Part shown: piece after piece, positions 1 through 13,500 of the stretch | How the letters are laid out: each line of letters begins with the position of its first letter | Numbering within the stretch: position 1 is the first letter of the stretch | NCBI RefSeq assembly: GCF_001660625.3 | Contig: NC_030431.2 | Span: 16,767,083-16,831,082 of the forward strand | Reading direction: 5' to 3' | DNA: 64,000 nucleotides | Origin: Ictalurus punctatus | Taxonomy: Eukaryota > Chordata > Actinopteri > Siluriformes > Ictaluridae | The notes under the pieces: generated by a model | The model's database searches: none | What the model saw: the letters and a program-made list of their open reading frames with translations, nothing else | What the model was told of the DNA's origin: nothing | Program-made: the position numbers and the translations under genes

Positions 1-12
1 AACCATAGTATA

Positions 13-845
13 CAGTCAAGTGAAAAAATAAGTATACCCCATGGAAATTGTTGGTTTTTATGACATATTTGTACAAGCAAACATTTGATCATCTTTGAAA
101 CAGTGCCTATTAATATGTTAATATGCTTGAACAAAACCACAAGGAAAATTAGCTTTTTCAATTATTTATTCCACAGAAATATCAATAGATGTAATATTCT
201 TCTGTGGAGAAAAATTATACCTTCGGCCTGAGAAGCTAGTATTGTCCCCTTTAGCAGAAATAACTTCTTGTAAATATTTTTCATAATTGCATAATAACCT
301 CTAACACTGGCTTGGTGGAATTTTTGACCACTCTTCCATGCAGTATTCTTTCAGTTATAAGATGTTTGAGGGTTTTCTTGCATGTACTGCCAGTTTCACA
401 TCCCCCCACAACATGTCAATGGGATTCAAACCTGGGCTTTGATGAGGCCATTCCATAACCATCCATTTCTTCTTTTTGAGACATTCCTTGGTGGATTTGC
501 TAGTGTGCTTAGGATCATTAACCTGTTGAAAGGTCCACTTTCAGTTCAACTTCAACTTTCAGACAGATGGCCTCACATTATCTTCAAGAACTCTTTGATA
601 TGATAAAAAATTCACAGTTGAATCAATGAATGCAAGCTGTGCAGTCCCCAAGGCAGCAAAGCAACCTCAACCATAACATTTCCACCACTGTGCTTCATCC
701 TTGCTATAAGCCAGTGGTTTTCAAAGTGGGGGGCCCCAACGATTTTTTGTGAAAAATAAATAAATACATGATTTTCTCTTTCTCACTCTCAGACAAGGAC
801 ACACACAATCAATTCCTAATGTAATGTAAAGATGCAAGATGTAAT

Positions 846-878
<33 letters not shown>

Positions 879-1622
879 ATATATTCAGAAGTCTATATTT
901 TTAATGTGTTTTAAAGACATCTTGCAAAAGGGGGGCCTCAGTCAAATGTTAAAGCCATTTGGGGGGCCTTGCCCTAGAAAAGTTTGGGAACCACTGCTAT
1001 AAGCTATGAGGTGCTTTTCCTCAAAAGCTGTCTTTGGTCTGCACCAAACATGTCTGCTGTTACTATGGCCAAACAACTCTATCTTTGATTCGTCTCTCCA
1101 GACCACATTATTCTAAAAGACCTGGTCGTTGCCTATATGTTCATGGCCAAACTGTAGTCTTGCAAAGGATTTTTCCTGTCACACCCCACATGCAGGTCAA
1201 ATTTGTGCAATCTCTTTCAGATTGTAAAATCATGCAGTTCCTTGCAGATCCTGTGATGAAATTTCAGAGTTCTTGGAGACTTTTTTTTGCATCAGAAGGT
1301 CTGCTCTTGGGCTGAATTTGCTGGGACTGCCAGTCCTGGACAAATTGGCAGTTGTTTAAAATCTGCATCAATTGTCCTTACAGTGGAATGATGTATTTTA
1401 AATGTATGGGGTGTACTTACTTTTTCCATGTGACGGATTTGTTTTTTGTTCATTTAAATTGTGAAAATTACTACAAAACAATTTTATGTGTCATTTGATA
1501 GAATGCATAAACTTTATTAATAAGCACTGCTTCAAAGAAGATCAAATTTTTGCTTGTCCAAATACATCAAAAAAGCCAACAATTTCCATGTGGTGTACTT
1601 ATTTTTTTTTTTTACATGACTG
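13..1622 (-). mobile_element. Tc1/mariner-like DNA transposon, degenerate
   Basis: The two ends form an imperfect inverted repeat of roughly 55-60 bases. The left end reads cagtcaagtgaaaaaataag and the right end reads as its near complement around 1571-1622, each beside TATA, which fits TA target-site use. Internal sequence on the minus strand retains Tc1 transposase vestiges, for example a broken SPDLNP-like stretch near 420-450. No intact transposase frame remains. The copy is interrupted by a second element at 712-996. Superfamily placement rests on the TA target and these vestiges. It lies beyond the last visible proser1 exon, so it is probably in a proser1 intron. Confidence 0.75.
712..996. 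mobile_element. Non-autonomous hAT-type element nested in a Tc1 copy
   Basis: The element begins cagtggttttcaaagtg and ends with the complementary gggaaccactg. It is flanked by a perfect 8 bp duplication, ctataagc, at 704-711 and 997-1004. Eight-base duplications and cagtggtt-type ends are hallmarks of hAT (Charlie-like) elements. The interior is about 285 bp with a poly(A) run near 849-877 and no coding capacity. It sits inside the older Tc1 copy and therefore inserted later. Confidence 0.88.
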
Positions 1623-2592
1623 TATATACAGAAACCAGAAAATCAAGCCAGAAAGTCAGTGTGTGTTTCAAGTCAAAGTTTGTACTGAAATTGCCCCCTG
1701 TACTGACTACAGTGCCCCCATGTGACACAATTCCTTTAGTCAGGTTAACAAGTATTTATGTCAATTTACTGCTAGCACTTACAAAGTATGAAAAACTATC
1801 CAAGTGAATTTTAATTAGATTACTAATTCAACCAAAACCTTCAATGTAAACTCCACCCAAATACATACTTCCCAGGTATTTAACCCTAAGGTTAAATACC
1901 TTACAACTGCCAAATCATACATTTAACTGGTGAGAGTTCTTATCATTAGAATTAATCCAATTTTATGGCCAATGTTGATTGTGTTTTAAGTTGTCTTTAT
2001 TTTCTATTAAGATATAATAATCTAAACACCTGTTTTAGCAGTATAGATCTATCAAGCATAAACACAAACACTGTGTTCCCACAAGAAAAGAATCAAATAA
2101 TGCAGTGCTAGTACCAATTTCAATTTTAAACATTTCAATGATTAATACAAGCGCTATGATAAATCATTTAAGAAAAAAATACTGAAAAGCAATAGGATTT
2201 TCTTAATTTTCATAAAAAAAAATATTGAGGAAAACATTTTGCACAAATCACCCAACCACAGTGTATGGTGCACTGTGGATACTGGTCAAACTAGCAGCCA
2301 TAATTAGATCAGATCCCTTATGTCAGGTGGGTTGTGATTGTGATGTACACAACATGTTAAACATTATTAATGTAGATTATTATTAAAATCCCAGCTATAG
2401 CAATTAAAAATGTACTCTTTCAAATTAGTCTGATTAAATCATTCAGGTCTATTAAGCAGCATGCTGAGTGCAGGAAGCAAGGACTGCGTGCTAGAAAAGG
2501 GTAGGTGCAGTTAGCACAGGCGCAGTTAGCAGAGGGCAAGTTAGCATGTCACTGAGCGGCGGTGATTGCAGTAGCAGCAGCAGTTATCATAC
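1623..2592. other. Non-coding stretch, probable proser1 intron
   Basis: AT-rich sequence with no recognisable gene. It lies just downstream (on the minus strand) of the last visible proser1 exon, whose donor site at 2591-2592 shows that the transcript continues leftward. The large Ser/Thr/Pro-rich exon expected next was not found here and is presumably outside the window. Confidence 0.5.
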
Positions 2593-5500
2593 CTGCTGAC
2601 TTTGGAGTGGCAGTGTAGGGTGGAGGGGGCACATTTGCTGTAATGACCCCACCCACTGACATCAGGCCTGCGTTGTTGTACGCACCTGAGCAGGGGAACA
2701 GAACCTACTGGATTCTGGGTACACCATTCCAAGATATCATCTTGCCACCAAGTTTAACACATACAGATCAGCTCACACACTCACTCTCAAAACGAACAAC
2801 TCTACTATCATTCACTACATCACCTCACCTTCACTGTTTAATAAGATGACTCCTGTCTGTCTTTCTAGAAAGAAGAGGTGAACTGTCGTCTCTTCAGCCA
2901 CATTTCTTTAGGTCTCTCTCACTCTCTGGACAGTGGAACTGTTTTCTCTCTCTTTGGAAAGAGTGCTCCCTGTTGTACTGTTTTCCCCCTCAAGAAAGAG
3001 AACTGTCTATATATTTTGCTTACATTTGCTTAATCAAAGAAGTCAGTTAGATTTTACCCACCTCCTGCTTCATGCTTAATCTCACTGGTTCTCATTCTGT
3101 TTCTCTCTAATTACTGTCACTATATCTGTGCAGCTAAAGTACAACCTCCTGTCAATTTCTTACTTAGGAGCAATACAGTATTGTCTTATCTCTCTATGCT
3201 CTATGGCAGGGGTGGGCAATGTTATACAGAAAGGGCCGGTGTGGGTGCAGGTTTTCATTCCAACCCAGCAGAAGGCACACCTGAATATATTGAAAGCCAA
3301 GATCAACTGATTAAACAGGTGGAATCAGGTGTGGCTCCTGCTTGGTTGGAATGAAAACCTGCATCCACACCGGCCCTTTCCGGATAAGATTGCCCATCCC
3401 TGCTCTATGGTCACCTCCCTCTCCTGCAAGTTACACTTGCTGTCTATCTGTGCAAGGACATTTGTTTGGCTCTGTTAAAAAAACTTACTTGGTGCAATGG
3501 TGGCGTGCGGCCTGCAGGGAGGAATCGGGTAAGGTATAGGCCTGTGCGGATTGTAGGACGATGGAGACTGTTAAAAAAATAAAACCACAAGTACATAGAC
3601 TGCTTATGTCTTTCAAGCAATTAAAGGAAATATCATAGTGACAACAAAAGAACAGCACTAATGAGAAACTAAGTGCCTGAGAGAAGCGACTCACTGGTTT
3701 GCTGGGTCCAATGATGCGGTTTGCGATCCCTTTTCCTTCTGTACTCACCTCCTCTCCTTCCTTTCTAGGAGGCAATCCCTGAAAATTTGCAGAAAGCATT
3801 GCATATACATGGGTTTTGTTCTTGCAATCTCTACACTTCAAAGACACAAGAAGTCTAAACACCTTGATAGTAGCACTCACAGGAAAGCTTCCAGTGACCT
3901 GGCTGGGTTTGCCTTTAGGATAAGGGTTCCCAGGGATCATTCCACAGGAGGAAACCATTGCTACCGGGGCTTTACATCCAACCTTACACACCTGAACAGA
4001 GAGTTTCATACCACAATTGTATTTACTGAGTACACGTAGGTTCACATTTTTCGAGCAAAGTTAGTTATTACATACTGTATGAACAAGCTGAAAGGAACAC
4101 AACTACAAAACCTGTGCCCGTCACGAGAATTACGTTGTCAACTTATCGTACGAAATATGGACATGAACTCTATCATTTCTGCTCACCTCGATATTGCCCG
4201 TTGTGTTTACATGCATGTTTGTTTACATAAGAATGAAAGTCACCAACATTTTAGCCTTTCGCACTGCTCCTGTCCTCTTGCCTGCTCTAGGGCTGTCAAA
4301 TTTAAAGCCGAACTTTGAATACTCGTCGAATTTAAGATAAAAATGCATATGAAATATAAAATGCACAATTTTTGCATTTGAATTTAAGATGTATAACAAG
4401 CACTAGCACTTTTTTTAATTCAAGCATACTGCCAAAAAAAATAACATGCAAGATTATACACTAACAATTTTTTTTGAAGAAAAATCTAGAAAGAATAGTT
4501 CTAGTGTTTTAAATAATCCAGTCATAGTCAATAATGTCAGGGATTGACCTACTTAAGCTGCGTGAGCTGAAGCTGAACAGTGAATGATCACCAGTAAACT
4601 GAAGCGCTTTACTAGCGGCTTAATTAACTCACGAAAACGCATCCTACACACGAGATTAATCAGACACATACACAACATAAACATAATATTACAACTTGCT
4701 TCTGCATAAAATGATGTAAATGTCGACTTATCACAGGTGAACATGAACATAAGTAGAACGCTAGGTAGAGTGGTAAGTCATGTTGTGAATACACTCTTTC
4801 TGTAACAACGCTCTAAAACACGGACAATGAATAACTAAAGGATAAAGATTCACAATATTCTATTACAACAGCGTCCTCACTGTAATATTTCAGGAAATCA
4901 GAGTTTCATAATAAGGGCAGTTTTCACGTGTTTTTGTTGACACATGATTAAATTAATATATAAAATGTGTGAATATGTGGTTTAATTTTTGCATTTTCTC
5001 ATCAACTAAAATGCTGTTGACTAATACTCGATGCTATTTTAGTCATAATTGATTGAAATGAATAAATAAGACATAACAAAATATTAACTCAATTTAAAGG
5101 ATATTTTCATCAGAAGACAAAATAGATTTTTTGACTTTTCAATTCCAATGTCTGAATATTCTTAGGAATTAAAAGTTCATTGCTCTTTGAAAGAATGTAT
5201 TTGCATTACCATGCTATTACATTATCATTACATCAGAAGCATAAAATGGTCTTAAAATGGCCATATTATTGTTTATTGCAATTATTTATAGGGCAATATA
5301 TCGTCCAACAAAAGTAGTTATCATGACAGGCCTAGCAAAACTATGACCTTCCTAAATGATCAAAGAAAGTGATTGAATATAATAATTTATATCAGCTGGT
5401 CAAATGTTCGGATCACTCTCTTTATCATTATTTCTTTATCATTACTCTTCATCATTATTTCTGCCTTTAGGCCTGCAAAAACATTTCAGCTAAAACTACA

Positions 5501-8500
5501 GTAGCCACAGCAATGCTGGCATAGTTACAGTTCCATTTAAAAATGGAAACATGGGATAGGTACAAACCTAACAGCATATAAGTTCTAGCAGAATGCACAT
5601 TTTACCTGCTCGAGAATACGTCGTGCACGTTTCTTCTCTGCCACGTGAGTGCGGAACTGTTCCTCCACTGGTACGTAATTATGGGCATCAGATATATTCC
5701 TGTCATGACAGAGTACTACTATTAAAAACGGATCGTTGCATTTGATGATAAACAATGTATTTGACAAATATTTAATATGTTGTATTTTATTTCATTAAAT
5801 CACTTACAGAGCTATAAGCTCCAGCACTACGAGCTTGTCTTTCGAGAATGTGAAAGTGTTCAAGATGTTTGCAACCTTGGTTGTAGGGATGGCCACCATT
5901 TTCTGCACAAAACAAAACAGATTCCAGGTATCGTTGCACTGCATTGTACAAGGACATCTCACATATTTTGTTAAGATATTAACATGTTGCACTTACATGT
6001 TGAAACGCTTTCACTGCCTTCACCTGAGGCTCTGCCCAGGAGAAGTATTTCAGAATGTCGATCACCTAAAGATGATGAAGACAAGTCATGTTATCAGCAC
6101 TAGTTTCACAATAAATCATACGCCAAATCACTACAGCAGCATTTCCTAATTCTACTTCAGGACGGCGGGACTCTCCTGGAGAGTTTTGAGTTTTCCCTAC
6201 TCTAACGCCCTGCCCCAAATAGCACCCTAATCCGTTTCAATCCACATTTTGGACAGTTCTCAAGCCTTCATGACATATAATATTGCGCAGTCATTTTAAA
6301 ATATCCAATAAGTCCTTTTTCTCCCAACTGCAGGTGTGCATGTACAGGCAGGAGTAGAAGCGAAGGAATGGAGTAGTTAGCAACTTTACCTTAGTGTTTC
6401 GCATTTCATTTTATTTCACCTTACTACAGTCAAGGCGTTAGCTGGACAGTAAATCATCCGGGGCTGACCCAAGATTCTTCTCCATCAAAAACATTTAAAA
6501 ACATACTTCTAAATAGACTGTTTCCGTGCATTTTCTTTCTTGCATGTGAGAGCTAATTGCTTAAAAAAAATTGAAAATTAGACAAAAAGTTGGATTTGTC
6601 ATAAAAAAATGCCCCGGGTTTGATAACTGTTTGCAGGACTAGCAGACTGATAAAATATCAAACATTCTGGCTATCTAACATGAGACTAGGCTACTTTGGT
6701 GTTGCTAGGCAAGGGGAGGTGAGGCACAACTAAACAATCATTGTATGGGTTTAGCTGTTACAGTGCCACGCAAAATACGTTAGCTGTCCTTATGCTCTGC
6801 TCATATCATGTTCACGTAACTTGGATCTCAGACATTTGCACACTTTGTTTTCCTGCTCAACATGAGTACATTAGTGTTTCAGTTTCAATCGCTTTACTGG
6901 CAAATAAATAAAAATCTGCATATCTCTATTTTCCCCCTCACATTAACTGACTGGGTGAGCTAGCGTTTGGCAGAATTGAGAGCTGTCAGCCAAAAAGACA
7001 CGAGTATTTAGACGTATTTTCCTGTCTGATTGGTCTTGCTTCAGTTCAGTGAAGACAGAAAATTACAACACCACCATCTTCTTTTACTGACGTTCAGTTA
7101 CGTAGTAACAAACTGCTCCAAGTGGAGAATTATTAGGGGATAAAGAAAAAATCTTCAGGGCTGCAGTCTTGAATACCAAGGCCAGGTTACGCCCCTGACT
7201 ACTGCAGGGATAAAATAACACTCAGTAGGTTTACATGGGTAACAATAATCCAACATTAACCTGATTAAGACAATACTCTGATTAGGAAACTACCATGTAA
7301 ACAGCAATTTTTAATTACCTTAATCTGATTAAAATCATACTCAAAGTAAACACAAATCGAATTAAGACGTGTGGAGTATTTCTATTTTATTTGCATTATC
7401 GACGCGCATTACAGACATGTACACACCTTAATCACACTATTAACGCTGTGTGGGAGTTTTCACAGCATTTTGCGACAGGACACGTACACACACGGCAGTG
7501 CTCAACCGCTTGACAGCAAACAAGAGAGCCTGGCTGCGTAAGTACGCGGTTTCGGACGCAACCCATGGTATCAGGCAGTCGTCTATTAGCACATATAGAA
7601 TGACAAATAATTAACTACACTTGAAGCTTTCGTAAAATTAAAAGTGAAACAGGCAAAACTGTATATGGTACCATAACGAAGATGAACTATACGTTGATGC
7701 GTGAAATTCTGGAGGGATTGTCGGACGGCGTGGCATGGGGACATAACGATGTGTGCCATTAATCGAACTCTGTTCTACAACATGTAAAACGAGAACATGA
7801 AAGGAATATTCTAAAAGCAACTCATGTAAACACCTTAATCACAATATTGTCTTATTAAGAATAAGGTCAATAATTAGATTATTGCTGTCCATGTAAACGT
7901 AGTCACTGACTTAGACTTTTTAATGTTTTTAAAAGGATTGGTAAAAAGGTTTCAACCGAAACAAAACATAAGTGTTAAGATCGTATACAGGGAATTAGTG
8001 AACTCTCTTCTGAACCAGATAAATGAGAAATGGGACATCCAACAGCTTTGCAGTACTTGCACGCATGTTCTAATGAGGACCACAAGACAGCAGGTGCATC
8101 ATTTTTTCTGATAGGACCTAACATATATCAAGTAATTCTGGTAATTTACTTGTGAATCAGACTGTTTTTCATTAGGTTTTTTTGAGCAGGGAAATTATTA
8201 AAACCTCCAGCATATGACCTGGAGGAACACTGCACTTCAGAAATGCTCCACAGCTGTACCTGTTCACTGGAGAAATATCCATGAACCTGCTCGATTGCTT
8301 TAATCCGCTGATCTGTCAAAACACACTAAAAAAGAAACAGCTTGTATTAAAACACCCCCTTTTGTTTTGTACTACTTACAATACAAACTTAACAGGTTTC
8401 ATGCATTTAGCATACTTCCTCACATTTTAGGGGTAAGCGTATAGCGTAAAAGTGTGCTTTTACCTTTCTTATTTCATCCAAAACGATGTCAAACGATTTC

Positions 8501-8508
8501 TTATCCAT
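2593..8508 (-). CDS. proser1: Proline and serine-rich protein 1 (N-terminal part, nine exons)
   Basis: Start codon at 8508-8506, opening MDKKSFDIVLDEIRK. Coding exons in transcript order: 8508-8464, 8325-8260, 6065-5997, 5902-5808, 5699-5606, 3991-3881, 3778-3695, 3567-3489, 2685-2593. All have AG/GT borders and matching phases and give about 245 residues. The N-terminal helical domain (residues 1-100, with YFSWAEPQ and FTFSKDKLV) is the DUF4476-type module of PROSER1. The conserved IPGNPYPKG, GPSKP and YPIPPCRPHA segments follow. The long Ser/Thr/Pro-rich tail lies beyond the left edge, so the gene is partial because of the window and not broken. In mammals the protein is nuclear and linked to TET2 and OGT; that is family knowledge. 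It is divergent from vps36. Confidence 0.93.
3207..3402. mobile_element. Palindromic hAT-type miniature element
   Basis: The ends are caggggtgggcaat and attgcccatccctg, flanked by a perfect 8 bp duplication, ctctatgg, at 3199-3206 and 3403-3410. The whole 196 bp is close to a palindrome, with ggtgtgggtgcaggttttca against tgaaaacctgcatccacacc. It has no coding capacity. It lies in a proser1 intron about 80 bp from an exon. Confidence 0.93.
4288..5334. repeat. Possible degenerate DNA-transposon copy
   Basis: Left tagggctgtcaa and right tgacaggccta form a short inverted pair around AT-rich sequence with no frame. No flanking duplication is visible. The pairing may be chance, so this is only a candidate. 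It lies in the 1.6 kb proser1 intron between exons 5 and 6. Confidence 0.3.
7223..7908. mobile_element. Miniature inverted-repeat element with 'tttacatgg' ends
   Basis: The left end cagtaggtttacatgggtaa and the right end ccatgtaaacgtagtcactg are imperfect inverted repeats. The motif cttaatc with catgtaaac recurs inside. A 3 bp ACT flanks both ends and may be the target duplication, which would fit a PIF/Harbinger-like origin. No coding frame is kept. It lies in proser1 intron 2. Confidence 0.6.
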
Positions 8509-9555
8509 CTTAAAGAGCTTCTCAGTCACAAGGTGGTCAATTTAAAGTTAGCTTCGAGGTTGCTGATTTAATATTTAAGTGAATGCAAATTTAAAAAAAA
8601 AAAAAAAAACAACACACACACATTAAGATCTGCTATTGCATTATAGCAGCAATTAATGGGGGGGGAGTCATCAAAACCGATAGATTACTACAAGAGTAAT
8701 TCATTAATACATTACACGCATAATAACCAACCCATTCATCTAATTAGCTCGGCAAGTTCATTTTGGCAAAACGACCGTTTATTTTGCTAGCTGCCTTGTC
8801 AGCTAGCTAGTTATTGATTTCTTGGTTAACTAGCTAGCTTGATAACATGACTGTAAGTCGTACAAAAACATAATTGTGGTGTTCTCTTGTACGCATATAA
8901 TCATATGAATATCGCCGGATGCATTTGCGCTGCTGCACAAAACAGCAGAATTAAAGAAGCATACTTTTCGCGCTTGTTTGTTTCGTATCTGTTGTTAGCT
9001 ATGCTAGCTGTCTAGCCTCTCGCTCGCAGGAGGTCCGAGTGTGTAACGACTTCCTGTGGAAGGACCCCTTTCTGGCTGCACGCAACGCACGCACACACTG
9101 TTACTAATTATTATTACTTATTACTAACTCGTTAATTGTTTTAAAAGATTTTGTCCCGAATATAACTACATGTTAAGATATTTACATGTATTTCAAATGA
9201 TTTGAACAGAGTGAATTTATGTGTAACCTTCTCCAGAGCTTGTTGTGAAGATGTTTTGCGGTTTTTTTCTTAAATTGTAGTATCAATATACAGTGTTCAG
9301 AGCGGTTTGACTGTGGAAGGACTGGAAAACACAAACTGATATTTTTAAGGGAGAGCTTAGAATAAAAAATAAATTAGTTTTATCTCATTATTCGTGTGGA
9401 AACCGTATACAAAATTAACCCTGATATCGCTATTGTACACAGGCAGCGTGTTGGGCACCATACCGGAAGTAAACATTTGCTAGTTAAGAAACTTCACAGA
9501 GGAAATGTATTAATCTAAATGTATATGTCGACGTAATTATTTGTAATAAAAAAAA
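8509..9555. promoter_or_regulatory. Divergent proser1/vps36 upstream region
   Basis: The start codons of two divergent genes are about 1.05 kb apart with no other gene between them. A consensus ETS-type site, ccggaagt at 9463-9470, runs into a forkhead-like gtaaaca and lies about 85 bp upstream of the vps36 start. An inverted ETS-like cttcctg occurs near 9050. The 8900-9100 part has more CG dinucleotides than its surroundings and may hold untranslated first exons. A shared promoter is inference. A run of gctagct repeats occurs near 8786-8840. Confidence 0.5.
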
Positions 9556-10371
9556 ATGGATCGATTCATGTGGACCAACGGACTCCTTGAAATGAATGAA
9601 ACTTTAGTAATCCATCAGAGGGGTGTCAGATTATATGACGGAGACGACAAGGTATCTACCTAACTTTGCACAGACTTCAGAGCAGCTAGTCAGATTACAG
9701 TGGCATTGGCCGAATCCTAAATTACACTCTTGTCTTTATGTAAGTGCACTACAAAGCACAGTAAACAATTGCTTATATGTTCTCTGTAGTGCACTATATA
9801 TAAAATAGTGTCTTGTTTGCGATTCCGCCATTTCTCTTGCTAGCTACATGGTGGGCTTGTGGCGAACCGTAGGAAATGACAGTTAAATTAATTTGTGGAG
9901 GAAATAACGAGTTGGTTATTTTTTCAATTAATAGCCGTAAATATTTAACTTGTTACTATAAAAAACTATTATGTAAAAAAAACTTTATATGTTAATTTTT
10001 TAAAGAAAGAGATCAAACTAGCCGAAAATTGTCTCCTTTCTGAGGGAAAAAAAAACAGGTTTTGTTGTATTTTGCAGGCGAAGCTCGATGTAGGAGTGGT
10101 CCTCTTGAGCACACATCGGTTAATTTGGAGGGATCAAAAGAATCATGTATGACCATCTCCAGTGTCATTTTCTACACTGAACTGAAGTTCCTCATTGTTA
10201 TATACAAATGTGCACTAATTATAGTCACACTTCAAAGTTAAATGCATGTCTCTCCACTGTGTTTGAATATGTAGGAGTGCTGTATATGTATACCGTTGTC
10301 TCAGATCATATTCTTTGAGGAGCAGGCTGCAGGAATTGGGAAGAGGTATGGATTTGCACTGTTTGATTTCA

Positions 10372-10470
<99 letters not shown>

Positions 10471-10527
10471 CACAAAAACACTCATAGATATCAAAAAATT
10501 GTAAACAAAGCGCAGGTTTGTTTATAT

Positions 10528-10563
<36 letters not shown>

Positions 10564-13500
10564 GTGTGCAACAATTATTGGTACCCTTTTGGTCAATACT
10601 TTGTGCTAACTCCCTTTGCCAAGATAACAGTTTTGAGTATTCTCCTATAATGCCTGATGAATACAAAATCTCTCAAATTTCGAGGTCCACAATAGTGGAC
10701 TCTCCTCTTCAGTTCATCCCACAGGTTTTCTAGGGGTTTCAAGTCAGGGGACTTTGGCAGGACCTTGATTTTGTGGACAGTAAACCATTTTTGTGTTGAT
10801 TTTGATGTATGTTTTGGATGATTGTCCTGCTGGAAGATCCAAACACGGCCCATTTTAAGTTTTCTGGAAGAGGCAGTCAGGTTTTCATTTAATATCTGTT
10901 AATATTTGATAGAGTCCATGATGCCATGTATCCTAACAAAATGTCCAGGTCCTCTGGCAGAAAAACAGCCCCAAAACATTAAAGAGCCACCACCATATTT
11001 AACCGTGGGCATGAGATACTTTTCCATATGGCTACCTCTCTGTGTGCACCAAAACCACCTCTGGTGTTTATTGCCAGAAAGCTCTATTTTGGTTTCATGT
11101 GACCATAGAACGCGATACCATCTGAAGTTCCATAGTGTCTGGCAAACTGAAGTGTTTTTTTTAATGCTTGTGCTATTTTCTTATAGCCACTTCTCTTTTT
11201 GTGAAGCTCAACAACCTTTTGCCGCACATCACAGCTATATTGCTTGGTCTTACCCATTGTTATGAATGACTAAGGGAATTTGGTCTATGTGTTACCTCAT
11301 ATTTATACCCCTATGAAACAGGAAGTCATGGTTGAACAATTTCCTGTTCCTAGTCACCGAGATGTATTAAAAAAAATAAAATATCAATGGGAATATACTT
11401 CAAATATATTTGTTCATATATGAATTCATAGGAGTGCTAATAATTCTTGCACACCTATATTTAAGATTTTTTTTGTTGATTAAATTGTTTGTGTTTTTGT
11501 AATTGTTTGATATCAATGAGAGCAGAGTATTTTTGTGATTTTTTTTTTAACAAACGTTCAAAAGGTTAAACAATAAATACAGTTTTTCACAGCTTCTGCA
11601 TTGTTAAGTTTTATGGTATCCCAAATTCTTCTAGTGCCAAGATAGTCATTCACCTGCATCCAGCTCCTGCTAATAGAGAGCCTGGGCCATACCAGAACAG
11701 CAAGTTCTCCTACATTAAATTATCCTTTAAGGAACATGGGCAAATTGAGGTATGTGAGTAAAGTGATCTGTGTGTTTAAAAAAAAAATCTTGAAAAACAT
11801 TTGGATCTAAATGTTGTGAATGACTACATGTCTTATGCACAGTCAAAGATTTAGTTTAGTTTATAGCATGATAAACAGATTTATAGTAATGTTTAGCCGT
11901 GTGCAGTTTTACAGACGTCTCACAGAGGAAATTACACAGAGGAGGTGGGAGAATACGCCAGTGTCCCAGCCCATAACACCAGCAGGACTAAAGGTCTGCC
12001 TGAAGCTTTCCTGTCTGTAAAATTCTGTGGCATTCAGAGAAAAGAAAAATAAGGGTGCTTCTCATTTCTTAAATTGTGCCTCCTCATTTCATTTCCTTGT
12101 TTCCCTTTCTCACTTGTTAGCTCCTCCTTCTGAGAAAGTGAGTAAGGACTGCAAGGAAAGTAAATAAATTTTTTAAAAAGGCCATGAGGAATCCAGAAGA
12201 AACATATTTGTCACCTGTCAATGCCATGGTCCCTAGTTGTATTATTTGTCCTAATTAAGAACAATCATTTTGTATATTTATTGGTCGTATTATTTGGTCA
12301 TTTGTTATGGGGAGGTGGAGCATTTAGACTATAAGCTCATATTAAATGCTACACCAAATAATGCTTGTACACAGTGCCTGTGTATCCTCACTCTTCAAGA
12401 CTCCTATGTCTTGATTCCTCTGACTGCATTTTAAGAATTAGTACATCCTTAAATTAGTTTCTGGGTCAGGAGCTGAAGGAGGTTGAATTGAGGAATCAAG
12501 GAGGCATCCATTAGAGTTTTGGGAAGCACCCTAATATATTTTTTTTACTGTTGTCAATAATCGCTGTGATTCAGTATCTCATACTGCCTCTAGGTGGTAT
12601 TGTTTTAATATGGTTTAGGATAGACAGATCTCTTCTGTATGGTACTCTCATCATTGTTCTGCTAAACTTGAGATATAATTGTAGTCTAGCTTTTTTGCAC
12701 TATGTAGTTTTATAGTTAGGACAATGAGGCCTTACCCTTTCCTTCCTCTCCCTTTGTTGTTTTTTTGGAAGAGGGTTATGTTTGTGCATGTTGTGCTTGT
12801 TGGTGATGGTGGAGGTGTGTGTGAGAATGTGGTTTTGCGTGAGAGCAAGAAGGGCTAATATTTTTTTCCCATTTTTTGTGCTTCCGTAGACAGGAAGAAC
12901 ACGCGCAGTTGGGATTGTTGGCATTGAGCGGAAGCTGGAGGAGAAGAGGAAAGAGACAGACAAAAACATTTCAGAGGTGAGTCAGTTTACAGTGATAGGT
13001 CTCTGCAAAAGCTATCAAGTTGGACAGAATTAACTAAATGATGGATTGGGAAGATGAAGGCAGTGGCAGAGAGGGCTTATGATGGGTTTGTGTTACACCA
13101 CTGCAGGACGATTATATCCCTTTCTGTTCTTGTTTTTTTTTTTGTTTTTTTTTTGTAATGATGGAGTAGAACACAGCCTTGTTTGTGTGGCTGTGTGACG
13201 CCATGCAATGGGACTTAAAAGGCTTCCTGTCCTGGCTAAAAGTAGAGATAAGAGCTCACCCAGCCAGGAACCGAATTGAAACCCTGCCCACTGATTTAAC
13301 TGCCATGGCCCTCCCTCTTATAGACAGGGACATACACAATAGCGAACTATAGCTTTAAAATATAAAGGAAACAGAATGAATCATATTCTCCTCCCTTATG
13401 TGAAAAAGGTTTATTACATCACATATCAGTGAAGTAAGCCAGTCAGTATTAAATATACTACAGCTTTATTATTTTATATTGTAAATGTATCATTAATACC

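Noticed and set aside
9680..9832. Possible miniature element just after vps36 exon 1 (gtgcactac and gtagtgcac)
   Set aside because: Short inverted words only, with no clear borders or target duplication.
10296..10487. Frames encoding IYIYIY or VCVCVC runs here and near 16930, 35660, 50000, 54000 and 57450
   Set aside because: These are translations of TA, CA and GA microsatellites.
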